In this document: piece by piece, positions 1 to 7,628 of the stretch | How positions within the stretch are numbered: position 1 is the first letter of the stretch | How the letters are laid out: each line of letters begins with the position of its first letter | Assembly: GCF_027105055.1 (NCBI RefSeq) | Contig: NZ_CP114264.1 | Coordinates: 1,116,001-1,180,000 of the forward strand | DNA: 64,000 bases | Source of the DNA: Acinetobacter sp. TR3 | GTDB taxonomy: Bacteria; Pseudomonadota; Gammaproteobacteria; Pseudomonadales; Moraxellaceae | Direction: 5' to 3' | The notes under the pieces: generated by a model | Told to the model about the DNA's origin: nothing | What the model saw: only the letters and a program-made list of their open reading frames with translations | Database searches by the model: none | Position numbers and translations under genes: made by a program

Positions 1-132
1 ATTTTAATATGATTGCAACTACTTCATCTAAGCTTTGTAAAAGAAATCAAAGGAATGCTTTGGTTTCTTTTATATTGAATAATACGTTAACCCACTTTAG
101 AAATCTTAGTTGAAATTTTTGATAATTCAGAC

Positions 133-1251
133 TTATATTTTTCTAATCTCATACCTCGTATTCCTCCCGCCACCCTCAAGTTTTGCAATACAGCCTTTTT
201 CCAGTAAATCAGTAAGATGACGAGTTGCAGTGGCTCGGCTCACTTTAGCCACTTTCTGATACTGTGAAGCACTGATACCATGCTCAAAGCCATTCTCTCC
301 ACCATCAAGCAGTCGATTTAAAACCTTACGCTGTCCCTCATGTAAATCCACTTCTGAAAAATTCTGCCAAAATGTACTTTTTAAAAGTGTCCTTTCAATG
401 CGCTTTAATGTCTGCTCAAGACTTTCATTGAGTGCCTGTAAAAACCAAAGCAACCAATCCGTAATATCAGAACTACCTTTTTGGGTAGCTTCAAGAATTT
501 CATAATAGCTCTTACGCTTATTTAGGATGACAGGTGACATGGCATATAAACGGATACTCTGCTGATCCATCTGGGCTAAAGCCAAGTCAGTCAATGTACG
601 GGTAATACGGCCATTACCATCATCAAAAGGGTGGAGTGTCACAAACCATAGGTGAGTAATTCCAGCACGAATTAATGGGTCAAGCAGGGTATTGGTTCTG
701 CTGGTATTAAACCATTGAATAAACTCATCCACACGTTGTTCTAAACCATCTCGTGGTGGAGCTTCAAAATGCACAGTAGGGTAATCCATACGCCCAGAGA
801 CAACCTGCATAGGTTCGTGTCCACGTAATTGCCCAATTCGAATACGTTGCATCGTCCAGTCAGTTTCATTAAATAGCCATTGGTGCCACTGAAATAATCT
901 TTCAGTTGATAGGTCTTGTTCAAAGTTATTTAAGGCATCTAGCATGATATTGGCTAGACCATCTGAACGTTCTGAGCTTGGATAGGGGTGCTCCAGCGAG
1001 ACACCTAGACGTTTTGCGAGAGATGAACGCAGCGAATAAACATTCAGAGTTTCATTTTCAATCGCTGAAGATGAAACAAGATTAGCAATCAGATTGTCTA
1101 GGGTCAGGTGTTCTTTTTCAGGGTTATGCTGACTTTGCCCAAGCAATATGCCGATTTTTTGATGAATGTGTCTGGTGAGTGGAAGGATATTTTCATCTTT
1201 CCATGTAAAGGATGTCCAGTTAGGCTGTTTCCAAATCCAGTCATCATACAT
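133..1251 (-). CDS. Fic family protein (AMP-transferase) with DUF4172-type N-terminus
   Basis: The 372-residue protein carries the Fic catalytic motif HPFDDGNGRITR at about residues 207-218, which in this family supplies the histidine base and the anion-binding loop for transferring AMP from ATP to target hydroxyl groups. An inhibitory-helix motif of the (S/T)xxxE(G/N) type, SSAIEN, lies at about residues 61-66, so the enzyme probably carries its own autoinhibition and needs no separate antitoxin. The first 40 residues resemble the DUF4172 leader, and the last 70 look like a winged helix that could bind DNA. No antitoxin gene is adjacent. A 25-bp palindrome lies 55 bp upstream of the start codon and could be an autoregulatory operator. 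The target protein cannot be deduced. Confidence 0.9.
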   Translation of the reverse strand: MYDDWIWKQPNWTSFTWKDENILPLTRHIHQKIGILLGQSQHNPEKEHLTLDNLIANLVSSSAIENETLNVYSLRSSLAKRLGVSLEHPYPSSERSDGLANIMLDALNNFEQDLSTERLFQWHQWLFNETDWTMQRIRIGQLRGHEPMQVVSGRMDYPTVHFEAPPRDGLEQRVDEFIQWFNTSRTNTLLDPLIRAGITHLWFVTLHPFDDGNGRITRTLTDLALAQMDQQSIRLYAMSPVILNKRKSYYEILEATQKGSSDITDWLLWFLQALNESLEQTLKRIERTLLKSTFWQNFSEVDLHEGQRKVLNRLLDGGENGFEHGISASQYQKVAKVSRATATRHLTDLLEKGCIAKLEGGGRNTRYEIRKI

Positions 1252-1305
1252 ATTTGGCTATTTCCCTAAATAGTGAAGAATAGGAGTGAGCAGATTGTAG
1301 TGTAT

Positions 1306-1330
1306 ATTTGACTCATTAAATGAGTCAAAT
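1306..1330. promoter_or_regulatory. Operator-like palindrome upstream of the fic gene
   Basis: Two perfect 12-bp arms, ATTTGACTCATT and AATGAGTCAAAT, surround a single central base. The site is about 55 bp upstream of the Fic start codon, where a promoter would lie. A symmetric site of this size fits a dimeric DNA-binding protein, possibly the Fic protein itself through its C-terminal winged helix; that link is inference. Confidence 0.5.
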
Positions 1331-1771
1331 AAATTTATGATTCAGCTCATTCAATTATTAAATCTGATTGCTTATTTGATGGGCGTAAAAAATGGTGGTG
1401 AAAGTTGCGGTGTAGGCTGTTTTAATGATTTTGAAAAAGTGTAGGTTGTTGTGTAGGTTTTAAGATTTTGTTAAAAAATTATTTTATAAATCAATACACA
1501 GGTATTTCTGCATCATTGGTGTGTGAGAAGATAAGTCAGCCATGATTTCAGCGCTGTTCATGCGTATTAAGTCCTTAAATTTTTAAATAAATTAAAATAT
1601 AGAAAGTCTAATTGTCTAACTGATAGGGAGTCAACAGGATCTCATCTAGGAAAAAGTATCGCTTTTATATCTAAGAATTGAGCCAATAGTGAGTGAAATC
1701 TTATTTTAAACCTAGAACAGCAGTTTTAATAAAGAAAAATGAAATTTAAAAAATGTCATAGTTTGTTATTT
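1331..1771. other. Intergenic stretch with no recognisable gene
   Basis: AT-rich sequence between the fic promoter region and the IS1-family element. I see no open frame of useful length, RNA gene or clear hairpin terminator. The last 8 bases (TGTTATTT) are the left copy of the IS target duplication. Confidence 0.4.
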
Positions 1772-2559
1772 GGTGGTGTTTCAAAAAGTATGCTGAAACA
1801 AAGCAGGTTGAATTTTGATAAAATAGAGAAATGCGAATAACTCTAGAAATCAAATGTCCAACCTGCCTCAGTGACAGTATAAAGAAAAATGGCATCAAAG
1901 TAGATGGGAAACAAAACTATCAGTGCAAAGACTGTAAACGTCAGTTTATTGGTGACCATGCTCTGAGCTATCTAGGATGTAATTCAGGCATTACTCGAAA
2001 AATATTACAGTTGATGGTCAGAGGTAGTGGTATACGAGATATCGCTGAAGTTGAGCGAATCAGTATCGGTAAAGTTTTACGTACTTTAACCGAATCGACC
2101 TACCAAATTCAGCCTAAACAAAGTCATTATGAGTCTCTTGAAGTTGATGAGTTTTGGACTTTTGTGGGAAATAAAAATAATAAACAATGGCTTATTTACG
2201 CCTACCATCGAGAAACAGGTGAGATTGTTGCTTATGTTTGGGGTAAAAGAGACTTAGCTACAGTTCAACGATTGAAGACAAAGCTTAAACAATTAGGTAT
2301 TCACTACACCCGAATTGCAAGTGATCATTGGGACAGTTTCATAACTGCTTTTAAAAACTGCAAGCAAAGTATTGGTAAATTTTTTACTGTAGGTATTGAA
2401 GGTAATAATTGCAAAATAAGGCATCGAATTAGGCGCGGTTTTAGAAGGAGTTGTAATTTTTCAAAAAAGATTGAAAACCATTTTAAAGCTTTCGACTTAA
2501 CCTTTTTTTACATCAATAATGGCTTCATTTAATGTCAGCATACTTTTTGAAACACCACC
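1772..2559 (+). mobile_element. IS1-family insertion sequence, copy 1 (788 bp, complete)
   Basis: The element is bounded by perfect 25-bp terminal inverted repeats that begin GGTGGTGTTTCAAAAAGTAT. It is flanked by an 8-bp direct repeat TGTTATTT (1764-1771 and 2560-2567), the target duplication expected of IS1-family transposition. A second copy with the same ends and length is at 32828-33615. Because each copy has its own distinct target duplication, both arose by independent insertion and do not form a composite transposon. Confidence 0.95.
1831..2532 (+). CDS. IS1-family transposase (single ORF)
   Basis: The 233-residue protein starts with a zinc-ribbon-like region (CPTC about 9-12, CKDC about 32-35), as in InsA. 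It continues in the same frame into an InsB-like catalytic region with VDEFWTF, ASDHW and the late IEGNN glutamate, giving a DDE set. Classical IS1 joins insA and insB by a programmed frameshift, whereas here one uninterrupted frame covers both. The frame fills nearly the whole element and is intact, so the element should be able to move. The protein is identical to that of the second copy. Confidence 0.93.
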   Translation: MRITLEIKCPTCLSDSIKKNGIKVDGKQNYQCKDCKRQFIGDHALSYLGCNSGITRKILQLMVRGSGIRDIAEVERISIGKVLRTLTESTYQIQPKQSHYESLEVDEFWTFVGNKNNKQWLIYAYHRETGEIVAYVWGKRDLATVQRLKTKLKQLGIHYTRIASDHWDSFITAFKNCKQSIGKFFTVGIEGNNCKIRHRIRRGFRRSCNFSKKIENHFKAFDLTFFYINNGFI

Positions 2560-2600
2560 TGTTATTTGATAGAAATTAATGAGAGTACAATAATTGTTGA

Positions 2601-3056
2601 CTAGCGTACTGGTCTTTAAAAAAGATAGCTGGTTCTCGTAATTTTAAAGGACAGCAGCATGAAACAAGAAGAACAGTATATGTTGATATCTTTGAAAAAT
2701 TAGGAGATAGACGGGTAGGTATTATTGTAAGAAAAGATATTGTGGAACTTGTTAAAAGTATTGTTGATCATGGGGTGTAAGTTCAAGCTAGAAGAAATCT
2801 ATTAGAATTGATCGCTACTTGAGACTATGCTATTGGTTTGGACAAATTTTCAGAAAATTTTTCTAATCCTATTTTATTGGCTAAATCTAGTTTAAAACAA
2901 ACGCGTATAAAACTTAGTTCGTATAAGCGTAGCAGAGCAGAGTGCTTTTCAGATTCTTGGTTGAAACAATTGTTTTCTCAGTTGTCAGAATCATGTTTGT
3001 CTAACTATCATAAAAGTATATTAACGATTGTGCTATCTGGATTGAATCACAAATAA
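2601..3056 (+). pseudogene. Decayed gene of unknown function
   Basis: One reading frame from 2601 to 3056 gives coherent protein-like sequence (for example VDIFEKLGDRRVGIIVRKDI, then a stretch ending in LSGLNHK). It is interrupted by a TAA at 2778-2780 and a TGA at 2820-2822 and has no convincing start. The 72-residue segment from 2838 to 3056 is only the open tail of this frame. I do not recognise the family. It lies just downstream of the IS1-family element, whose arrival may have cut its 5' end. Alternatively the apparent coding is chance in AT-rich DNA. Confidence 0.4.
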
Positions 3057-3061
3057 TTCCC

Positions 3062-3091
3062 AAAAAGAGAGTTTTTTAAATCTCTTTTTTT
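3062..3091. terminator. Bidirectional hairpin terminator
   Basis: An AAAAGAGA/TCTCTTTT stem with A and T tracts on its two sides lies between the decayed gene (plus strand) and the end of the TonB-like gene (minus strand). It can serve transcripts from both directions. Confidence 0.6.
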
Positions 3092-3101
3092 ATTTTGAAA
3101 A

Positions 3102-3962
3102 TTAAATATTAACAACAAAAGAATAAGCTTTTTCATTTAGATTATTATCTATTAGAATTGCATCAAACGACATGTTTTCTAATAATGATTTGAGCTTATG
3201 ATCCATTTTCAATGACTCTGAAGAAAGATTAATAAGAATAATTCGATTAACTGGATCGATTATAAATTCAATATTTTCAGGTTTTTTGTTGGTTAAAGCT
3301 AAGCGATTTTCATGAAGTAGTTCTGTAATTTGTTCATTAAGTTGATTAATTTTAATTTCTTCTTCACTTGATGAAGTGGCTTTAGAGACATGAATTAAAG
3401 AAGAATAACGCTCAAAATCCTTTGGTGTGTCAATAATTTCAACTTTGTAAAAACTGAATGAGTCAGTTTCTGATTTTAAAGAAGATAATTGGTTCTTTTC
3501 TAAGAAGTCAGTTTCCATCGGTTTGATATTTGACTGATAAAGATTTGATACGTCTTTTGCTTCTTTTATAGCTTTTTTTGCTCTATTTTGTGCATTCAAG
3601 AGCGGGTCATAAGTATGCTCAATTTTTGATGAATTTACATGCTCATCGATACTAAAGAACTCTGGTACTTGATTTTCTGTTGGTGTATTTGCTGGTGCTG
3701 TACTATCAAATATTGTTTCACTGATTGGTTGAGGTTGAGGTTGATCGATTGTTGCTGTTGTTTGGGAATCTTTTGAAGACAAAAACATTGCATCTTTATG
3801 ATTTATACTTGATGCCGAAATTAACGTAATCTTTATATTTGAAGTTATATGATCGTTTTTTTCAACTGTAAAATTTAAAATTACGATTACAATAAAAACA
3901 TGCATGATAATGCTAAAGAGAAATGCGCTCTGTGAAACATTGAGTTTATTTTGAGACAACAT
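3102..3962 (-). CDS. TonB-like energy-transducer protein
   Basis: The 286-residue protein has one strongly hydrophobic segment near the N-terminus (about residues 13-33, FLFSIIMHVFIVIVILNF), which would anchor it in the inner membrane. A long hydrophilic periplasmic stretch follows, with a short QPQPQP segment at about 75-80. This is the architecture of TonB, which links proton-motive force to outer-membrane receptors. The proline-rich spacer is much shorter than in classical TonB and I cannot see a secure TonB C-terminal signature, so the assignment rests on layout and context. It is the last gene of the five-gene cluster, 29 bp after the TonB-dependent receptor, which suggests a dedicated partner for that receptor. 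Confidence 0.6.
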   Translation of the reverse strand: MLSQNKLNVSQSAFLFSIIMHVFIVIVILNFTVEKNDHITSNIKITLISASSINHKDAMFLSSKDSQTTATIDQPQPQPISETIFDSTAPANTPTENQVPEFFSIDEHVNSSKIEHTYDPLLNAQNRAKKAIKEAKDVSNLYQSNIKPMETDFLEKNQLSSLKSETDSFSFYKVEIIDTPKDFERYSSLIHVSKATSSSEEEIKINQLNEQITELLHENRLALTNKKPENIEFIIDPVNRIILINLSSESLKMDHKLKSLLENMSFDAILIDNNLNEKAYSFVVNI

Positions 3963-3991
3963 ATTTTTCTCCTCAGCATTTATCGCTCAGG

Positions 3992-6109
3992 TTAGAATAA
4001 ATAGCGGAAGGTCATTCTGAGGTTTCTTCCCTCAGTAGGATGGATATGTCTATCATAAATTCCTTCACGTTCTGAAGAGTTAGGTGAGCATGAAGGCTCA
4101 CTGAGATCTTGACGAGTGCATGATGCATAGTAGTATTCGATATCATTCGTTTTTTGATCGAATACATTAAAGAGTTCAACTTGTGCTAGAAAGTTTTTAT
4201 TAAATTGATAGCTGCCTTGTAAGTTAACTAAAGTTGATGAATCGGAACGAACTGAGTTATCCTCAATCAAAGGGCGAGAACCAAAGTAACGTAAACGTCC
4301 TCCAAAATTAATTTGGTCATTCAGTTTATAAGTAAATCCAGCAGCTATAGTCTTTTCTATTGCCCCAGGAATATGATTTCCTTCCGAATTTTCATTTTTA
4401 AATCTTGCTTTTGACCAAGCCAGATCTAGATCGATAATCCAAGCATCAGTTGGTTGATAGAATTGTGAAATTTCGATACCTTGTCTTTTACTTGGCCGAC
4501 TTGCTTCTGTCGTACCAGCATCGCCGATGAATACCAGTTCTGAATCTGAATCAAGTTGCCATAAAGCTATTGTTGAGGTGAGCTCAGGTATAAGTTTTGC
4601 TCTTAATCCCAGTTCTGAATTTATTGTTCTTACCAGTGGAGAAACGGGGAGAGTTGGTTTTAAATAGTTACTATCACGAGAATCAATGTTTAGGTGCGTT
4701 GTAGTTCCTCTAGCATCATTGCTATGAAAGCCATATGCATAATTAATGTAATACTCAATATTCTCCCACGGACCTAAAATTATGCTCATTTTAGGGCTGA
4801 AAATATGATCAGTTTTATGACCACTATTTTCTTGTTTATCAGAATTTACATCAAAAGAATAAAAATCACCACGAACGCCTAAAATAGTTTTTAACCATGG
4901 TTGCCACGTGGTTTGATTTTGTCCCCATATTCCAATAGACCATTGATTAACATCATCATTTCTTATCGTGTTGAAACGCTGTCGATCTTGTGTCTGGTAA
5001 AGGCCTAAGTTGTTAATATAATCATACCTAAGAGATGATCCAAATGAGTTTAAAAGCTCTTTGCTTGACCATTCACTTAATGAACCTTTTTGAAATTTAA
5101 ATCCAAGTGTCGTTCGTTCTTCAGCTTGTTCAAACTGGTCTCCATGGACTGGATCATTTAAAAAATAACTAAAGTCAGAAAATAGATTCAGTTTGTTATA
5201 TACGGCATAAGTGGAGATTGTGGAGTATTTCGTTTTCTCATAATTTTTAGCATTATACCAAATAGCAGTCCGAGCAGACTTACCACCATCACTCTTGTTT
5301 AAGCTATCGAAGCGATTAAGTTCACCGCTTTCAATCAGCCGCTCTGGAATTTGATCAGTAGCATCCCATCGTGCTTGATAATGTTGAAAGCTGATGGATT
5401 GATTTTTATTATGGTCACCAGTGAAATATTTTAAGAATACATTTTGTTTTGAAAGATTTTCAGGGTTAACCCAAGGTCCGTCACTGTTGATATTCTCAAC
5501 TGCACCGATTAATTCCCCGTCATTAAGAACTAAGTTTCCAACAGCTAAAAATCTAAGTAAATTATGATTACCTAACGTTATTTGTGCGTAAGGATTATCT
5601 AGAGAATGGATACTCGAAATTTTTGCTGTACCTGCTGATGCAAAATCACCATCATCAATCGATACTGCTCCTTTGTGATATTGAATTGATTCAATCAGTT
5701 CGGGGATTAGAAAATTTAAGTCTGTGTAACCTTGACCGTGGGCATGACTCACCATGTTAATGGGTTGTTCATCAAATGATGTTGCAAAGTCAGTTCCATG
5801 ATCTAAGTTAAAACCTCTCAGAAAGTATTGATTTGCCTTACCACTACCACTGTGTTGGGTCACAACGACACCAGGGATCGTTTCTAAAACTTCTGCTGGA
5901 CGTGATAAAGGTCGAGTTTCAATTTGTTCTTTCGATATTGTTCCTTGGGAGGAAGTAAATGCGACCCCAAAAGTGCTATCTAAATTTGATGATGCTGTTA
6001 TTTTAATTATAGGAAGGGTTGTTGTAAGTTCACCTCCAGCATGAGTAAGTTGAGCTAAATAGAAATGACTACTTCCTATCAACAAGCAATACAAAATTCT
6101 TTTTTTCAT
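3992..6109 (-). CDS. TonB-dependent outer-membrane receptor
   Basis: From the preferred ATG at 6109 the protein has about 705 residues and begins MKKRILYCLLIGSS, a good signal peptide. An upstream in-frame ATG at 6169 would add 20 residues ahead of the signal and has no ribosome site, whereas GGAA stands before 6109. The plug domain follows (ETIPGVVVTQHSGSGKANQY, then LRGFNLDHG). The rest is beta-barrel-like and ends in MTFRYLF, with the terminal phenylalanine typical of outer-membrane barrels. A histidine-bearing segment, NMVSHAHGQGY, sits in the plug. Such receptors import scarce ligands using TonB energy. The ligand is unknown; the neighbours hint at a metal or metal complex. Confidence 0.9.
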   Translation of the reverse strand: MKKRILYCLLIGSSHFYLAQLTHAGGELTTTLPIIKITASSNLDSTFGVAFTSSQGTISKEQIETRPLSRPAEVLETIPGVVVTQHSGSGKANQYFLRGFNLDHGTDFATSFDEQPINMVSHAHGQGYTDLNFLIPELIESIQYHKGAVSIDDGDFASAGTAKISSIHSLDNPYAQITLGNHNLLRFLAVGNLVLNDGELIGAVENINSDGPWVNPENLSKQNVFLKYFTGDHNKNQSISFQHYQARWDATDQIPERLIESGELNRFDSLNKSDGGKSARTAIWYNAKNYEKTKYSTISTYAVYNKLNLFSDFSYFLNDPVHGDQFEQAEERTTLGFKFQKGSLSEWSSKELLNSFGSSLRYDYINNLGLYQTQDRQRFNTIRNDDVNQWSIGIWGQNQTTWQPWLKTILGVRGDFYSFDVNSDKQENSGHKTDHIFSPKMSIILGPWENIEYYINYAYGFHSNDARGTTTHLNIDSRDSNYLKPTLPVSPLVRTINSELGLRAKLIPELTSTIALWQLDSDSELVFIGDAGTTEASRPSKRQGIEISQFYQPTDAWIIDLDLAWSKARFKNENSEGNHIPGAIEKTIAAGFTYKLNDQINFGGRLRYFGSRPLIEDNSVRSDSSTLVNLQGSYQFNKNFLAQVELFNVFDQKTNDIEYYYASCTRQDLSEPSCSPNSSEREGIYDRHIHPTEGRNLRMTFRYLF

Positions 6110-6201
6110 TTTTATTCCATTAATTTTATAAATTTTCGTGATTTTCACAAACATGAAATTATTATTCATTTCATGTTTTTAGTTGTTTATCAACTTTAGA
6201 T

Positions 6202-7323
6202 TTAGAGTTGCTTTAACATTTGTTTTAATCTTTGAATGTAGGTCGGATTTTGATAGCCAGTCTCATTACTCCAATTTAATAATTTTTCTGTGCTTTCACG
6301 ATTTTTACTATCAAGTGCAAGGGCAGCATAGACCTCAAAATCATCATTTTCTCTTTGCATATTCCAATTTTTGGCAGCTATGCGTAAACCTTCATCATAT
6401 TTTTTTGAAACCCACAGGAATTGAGCTTGCTCTCTGAGATGTATGTGATCCTTATGGTCGAGTAGATTTTGTACTCTTTGGGTGAGTTCATTTAGGTCTT
6501 TTTCTGCAAGGGGATCGTTTAGTTTCTGTTTGCTTAAAATAATTCTATACAACGCACCATCATGATAACGATATGGGGTCAGAATTTTGATTGCGTTTGA
6601 ATATTCTTGTTGAGAAATATACCAATTGGATTTAGCAAGAGCATTGGGTAAATTATCTACATTAAGTAATGGAATAGATTGGCTCGCAAGAGTTGGATCA
6701 TCAAATCTTGTCGCTATTTCCATCATAATATTACCTAACCATTGCTGATCATTTTTATTTAACCTTGTGGCCATTTGAAGAAGTTCATTTGTTCTAGGTT
6801 TTATTTCCGAAATATTTTTTGTCATTGCATCCACTTGCAGGACACAACCAGCTTTATAAAGTTTCACACTCTGTTGATCTAATTGATCACATAATTTAAG
6901 TGACTGATTAAATTGACCTTGTAATCTATATATATTTGCGAGTTGTAAAATTGCATCATAATTTTTAGGGTCTTTTTTTAATACGTCATTAAGTATTGTT
7001 TCTGCTCTGCTGAAATTATGATTTGCTTGAGCGAGTCGAGTTTCTAACAATTTATTCTCTGTGTCTGATGAATTGAAGCTCGATTTCATTAAGTTTTCAG
7101 CTTGTTCTAAAAACTCACCGTCGCCTTTTGAATAAGCTTTTTCAAGTAACACATTAACGATCTGATTTCTCAGCTCATCATTATGATTGTTCTTTAATAT
7201 TAATGAATAATCTGGATGTTCTGAACTCGATGAAGACTCTTCATGGTGATGTTTGGGGTGAGCGAAAGCAGTACTTAAATACAGTGAAGCCATTATTGAT
7301 AATGTTAGCTGACGAATTAACAT
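6202..7323 (-). CDS. Periplasmic TPR-repeat protein with histidine-rich N-terminus
   Basis: The 373-residue protein has a signal peptide ending near AFA (about residue 21). The mature chain then begins with a metal-binding-like cluster, HPKHHHEESSSSSEH. The remainder is helical and repeat-like, with TPR-type motifs such as YDAILQLANIYRLQGQFNQS. TPR proteins usually act as scaffolds for partner proteins, and the His cluster could hold transition-metal ions near the receptor encoded downstream. It sits 32 bp before the TonB-dependent receptor frame in the same direction. The family is not one I can name, so function is inferred from composition and context only. Confidence 0.7.
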   Translation of the reverse strand: MLIRQLTLSIMASLYLSTAFAHPKHHHEESSSSSEHPDYSLILKNNHNDELRNQIVNVLLEKAYSKGDGEFLEQAENLMKSSFNSSDTENKLLETRLAQANHNFSRAETILNDVLKKDPKNYDAILQLANIYRLQGQFNQSLKLCDQLDQQSVKLYKAGCVLQVDAMTKNISEIKPRTNELLQMATRLNKNDQQWLGNIMMEIATRFDDPTLASQSIPLLNVDNLPNALAKSNWYISQQEYSNAIKILTPYRYHDGALYRIILSKQKLNDPLAEKDLNELTQRVQNLLDHKDHIHLREQAQFLWVSKKYDEGLRIAAKNWNMQRENDDFEVYAALALDSKNRESTEKLLNWSNETGYQNPTYIQRLKQMLKQL

Positions 7324-7337
7324 TTAAAACTCCTATA

Positions 7338-7369
7338 AAGACTCTTAACAGAAGTTTGTTAAGAGTCTT
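7338..7369. promoter_or_regulatory. Perfect 12-bp stem-loop between lipoprotein and TPR genes
   Basis: AAGACTCTTAAC and GTTAAGAGTCTT form a perfect 12-bp stem with an 8-base loop, between the lipoprotein stop and the TPR start on the minus strand. The stem is followed by only a short, broken T tract before the ribosome site of the TPR gene. It may be a leaky terminator or an mRNA-processing or stabilising element that sets different expression levels inside the operon. Confidence 0.55.
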
Positions 7370-7373
7370 AATC

Positions 7374-7613
7374 TTAAAATTTCACTGCAACGGGTTCTGA
7401 TTTGTTATCTATAGTAGATTCTGAAATGTCAGTAATACTTTTAGGTTCAGACTGTTCGTAGTTACTTTGAGGTTGATTGGTTAATGACAACGTTTCTTTA
7501 AGAACGGGGTCATTTTGAGATTGATTGTTATTATTTGGTTTTGAATTATTGTCATTACCACCACAGCCACTTAATCCAATACCAACCATGAACAGCAAAA
7601 TGAATTTTCTCAT
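7374..7613 (-). CDS. Small lipoprotein of the DUF4331 cluster
   Basis: The 79-residue protein starts with a lipoprotein signal (MRKFILLFMVGIGLSGCGG) with lipobox LSGC, so the cysteine at about residue 17 would be lipidated after cleavage by signal peptidase II. The mature part is short, asparagine- and serine-rich and probably disordered. It lies 15 bp after the DUF4331 gene in the same direction, so it is very likely co-transcribed. No family is recognised; a membrane tether or assembly factor for the cluster is possible. Confidence 0.7.
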   Translation of the reverse strand: MRKFILLFMVGIGLSGCGGNDNNSKPNNNNQSQNDPVLKETLSLTNQPQSNYEQSEPKSITDISESTIDNKSEPVAVKF

Positions 7614-7628
7614 GGTGACTACTCCTAA

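Noticed and set aside
3992..6169. Receptor start at the ATG at 6169
   Set aside because: It would put 20 non-signal residues before a good signal peptide, and only the ATG at 6109 has a ribosome site.
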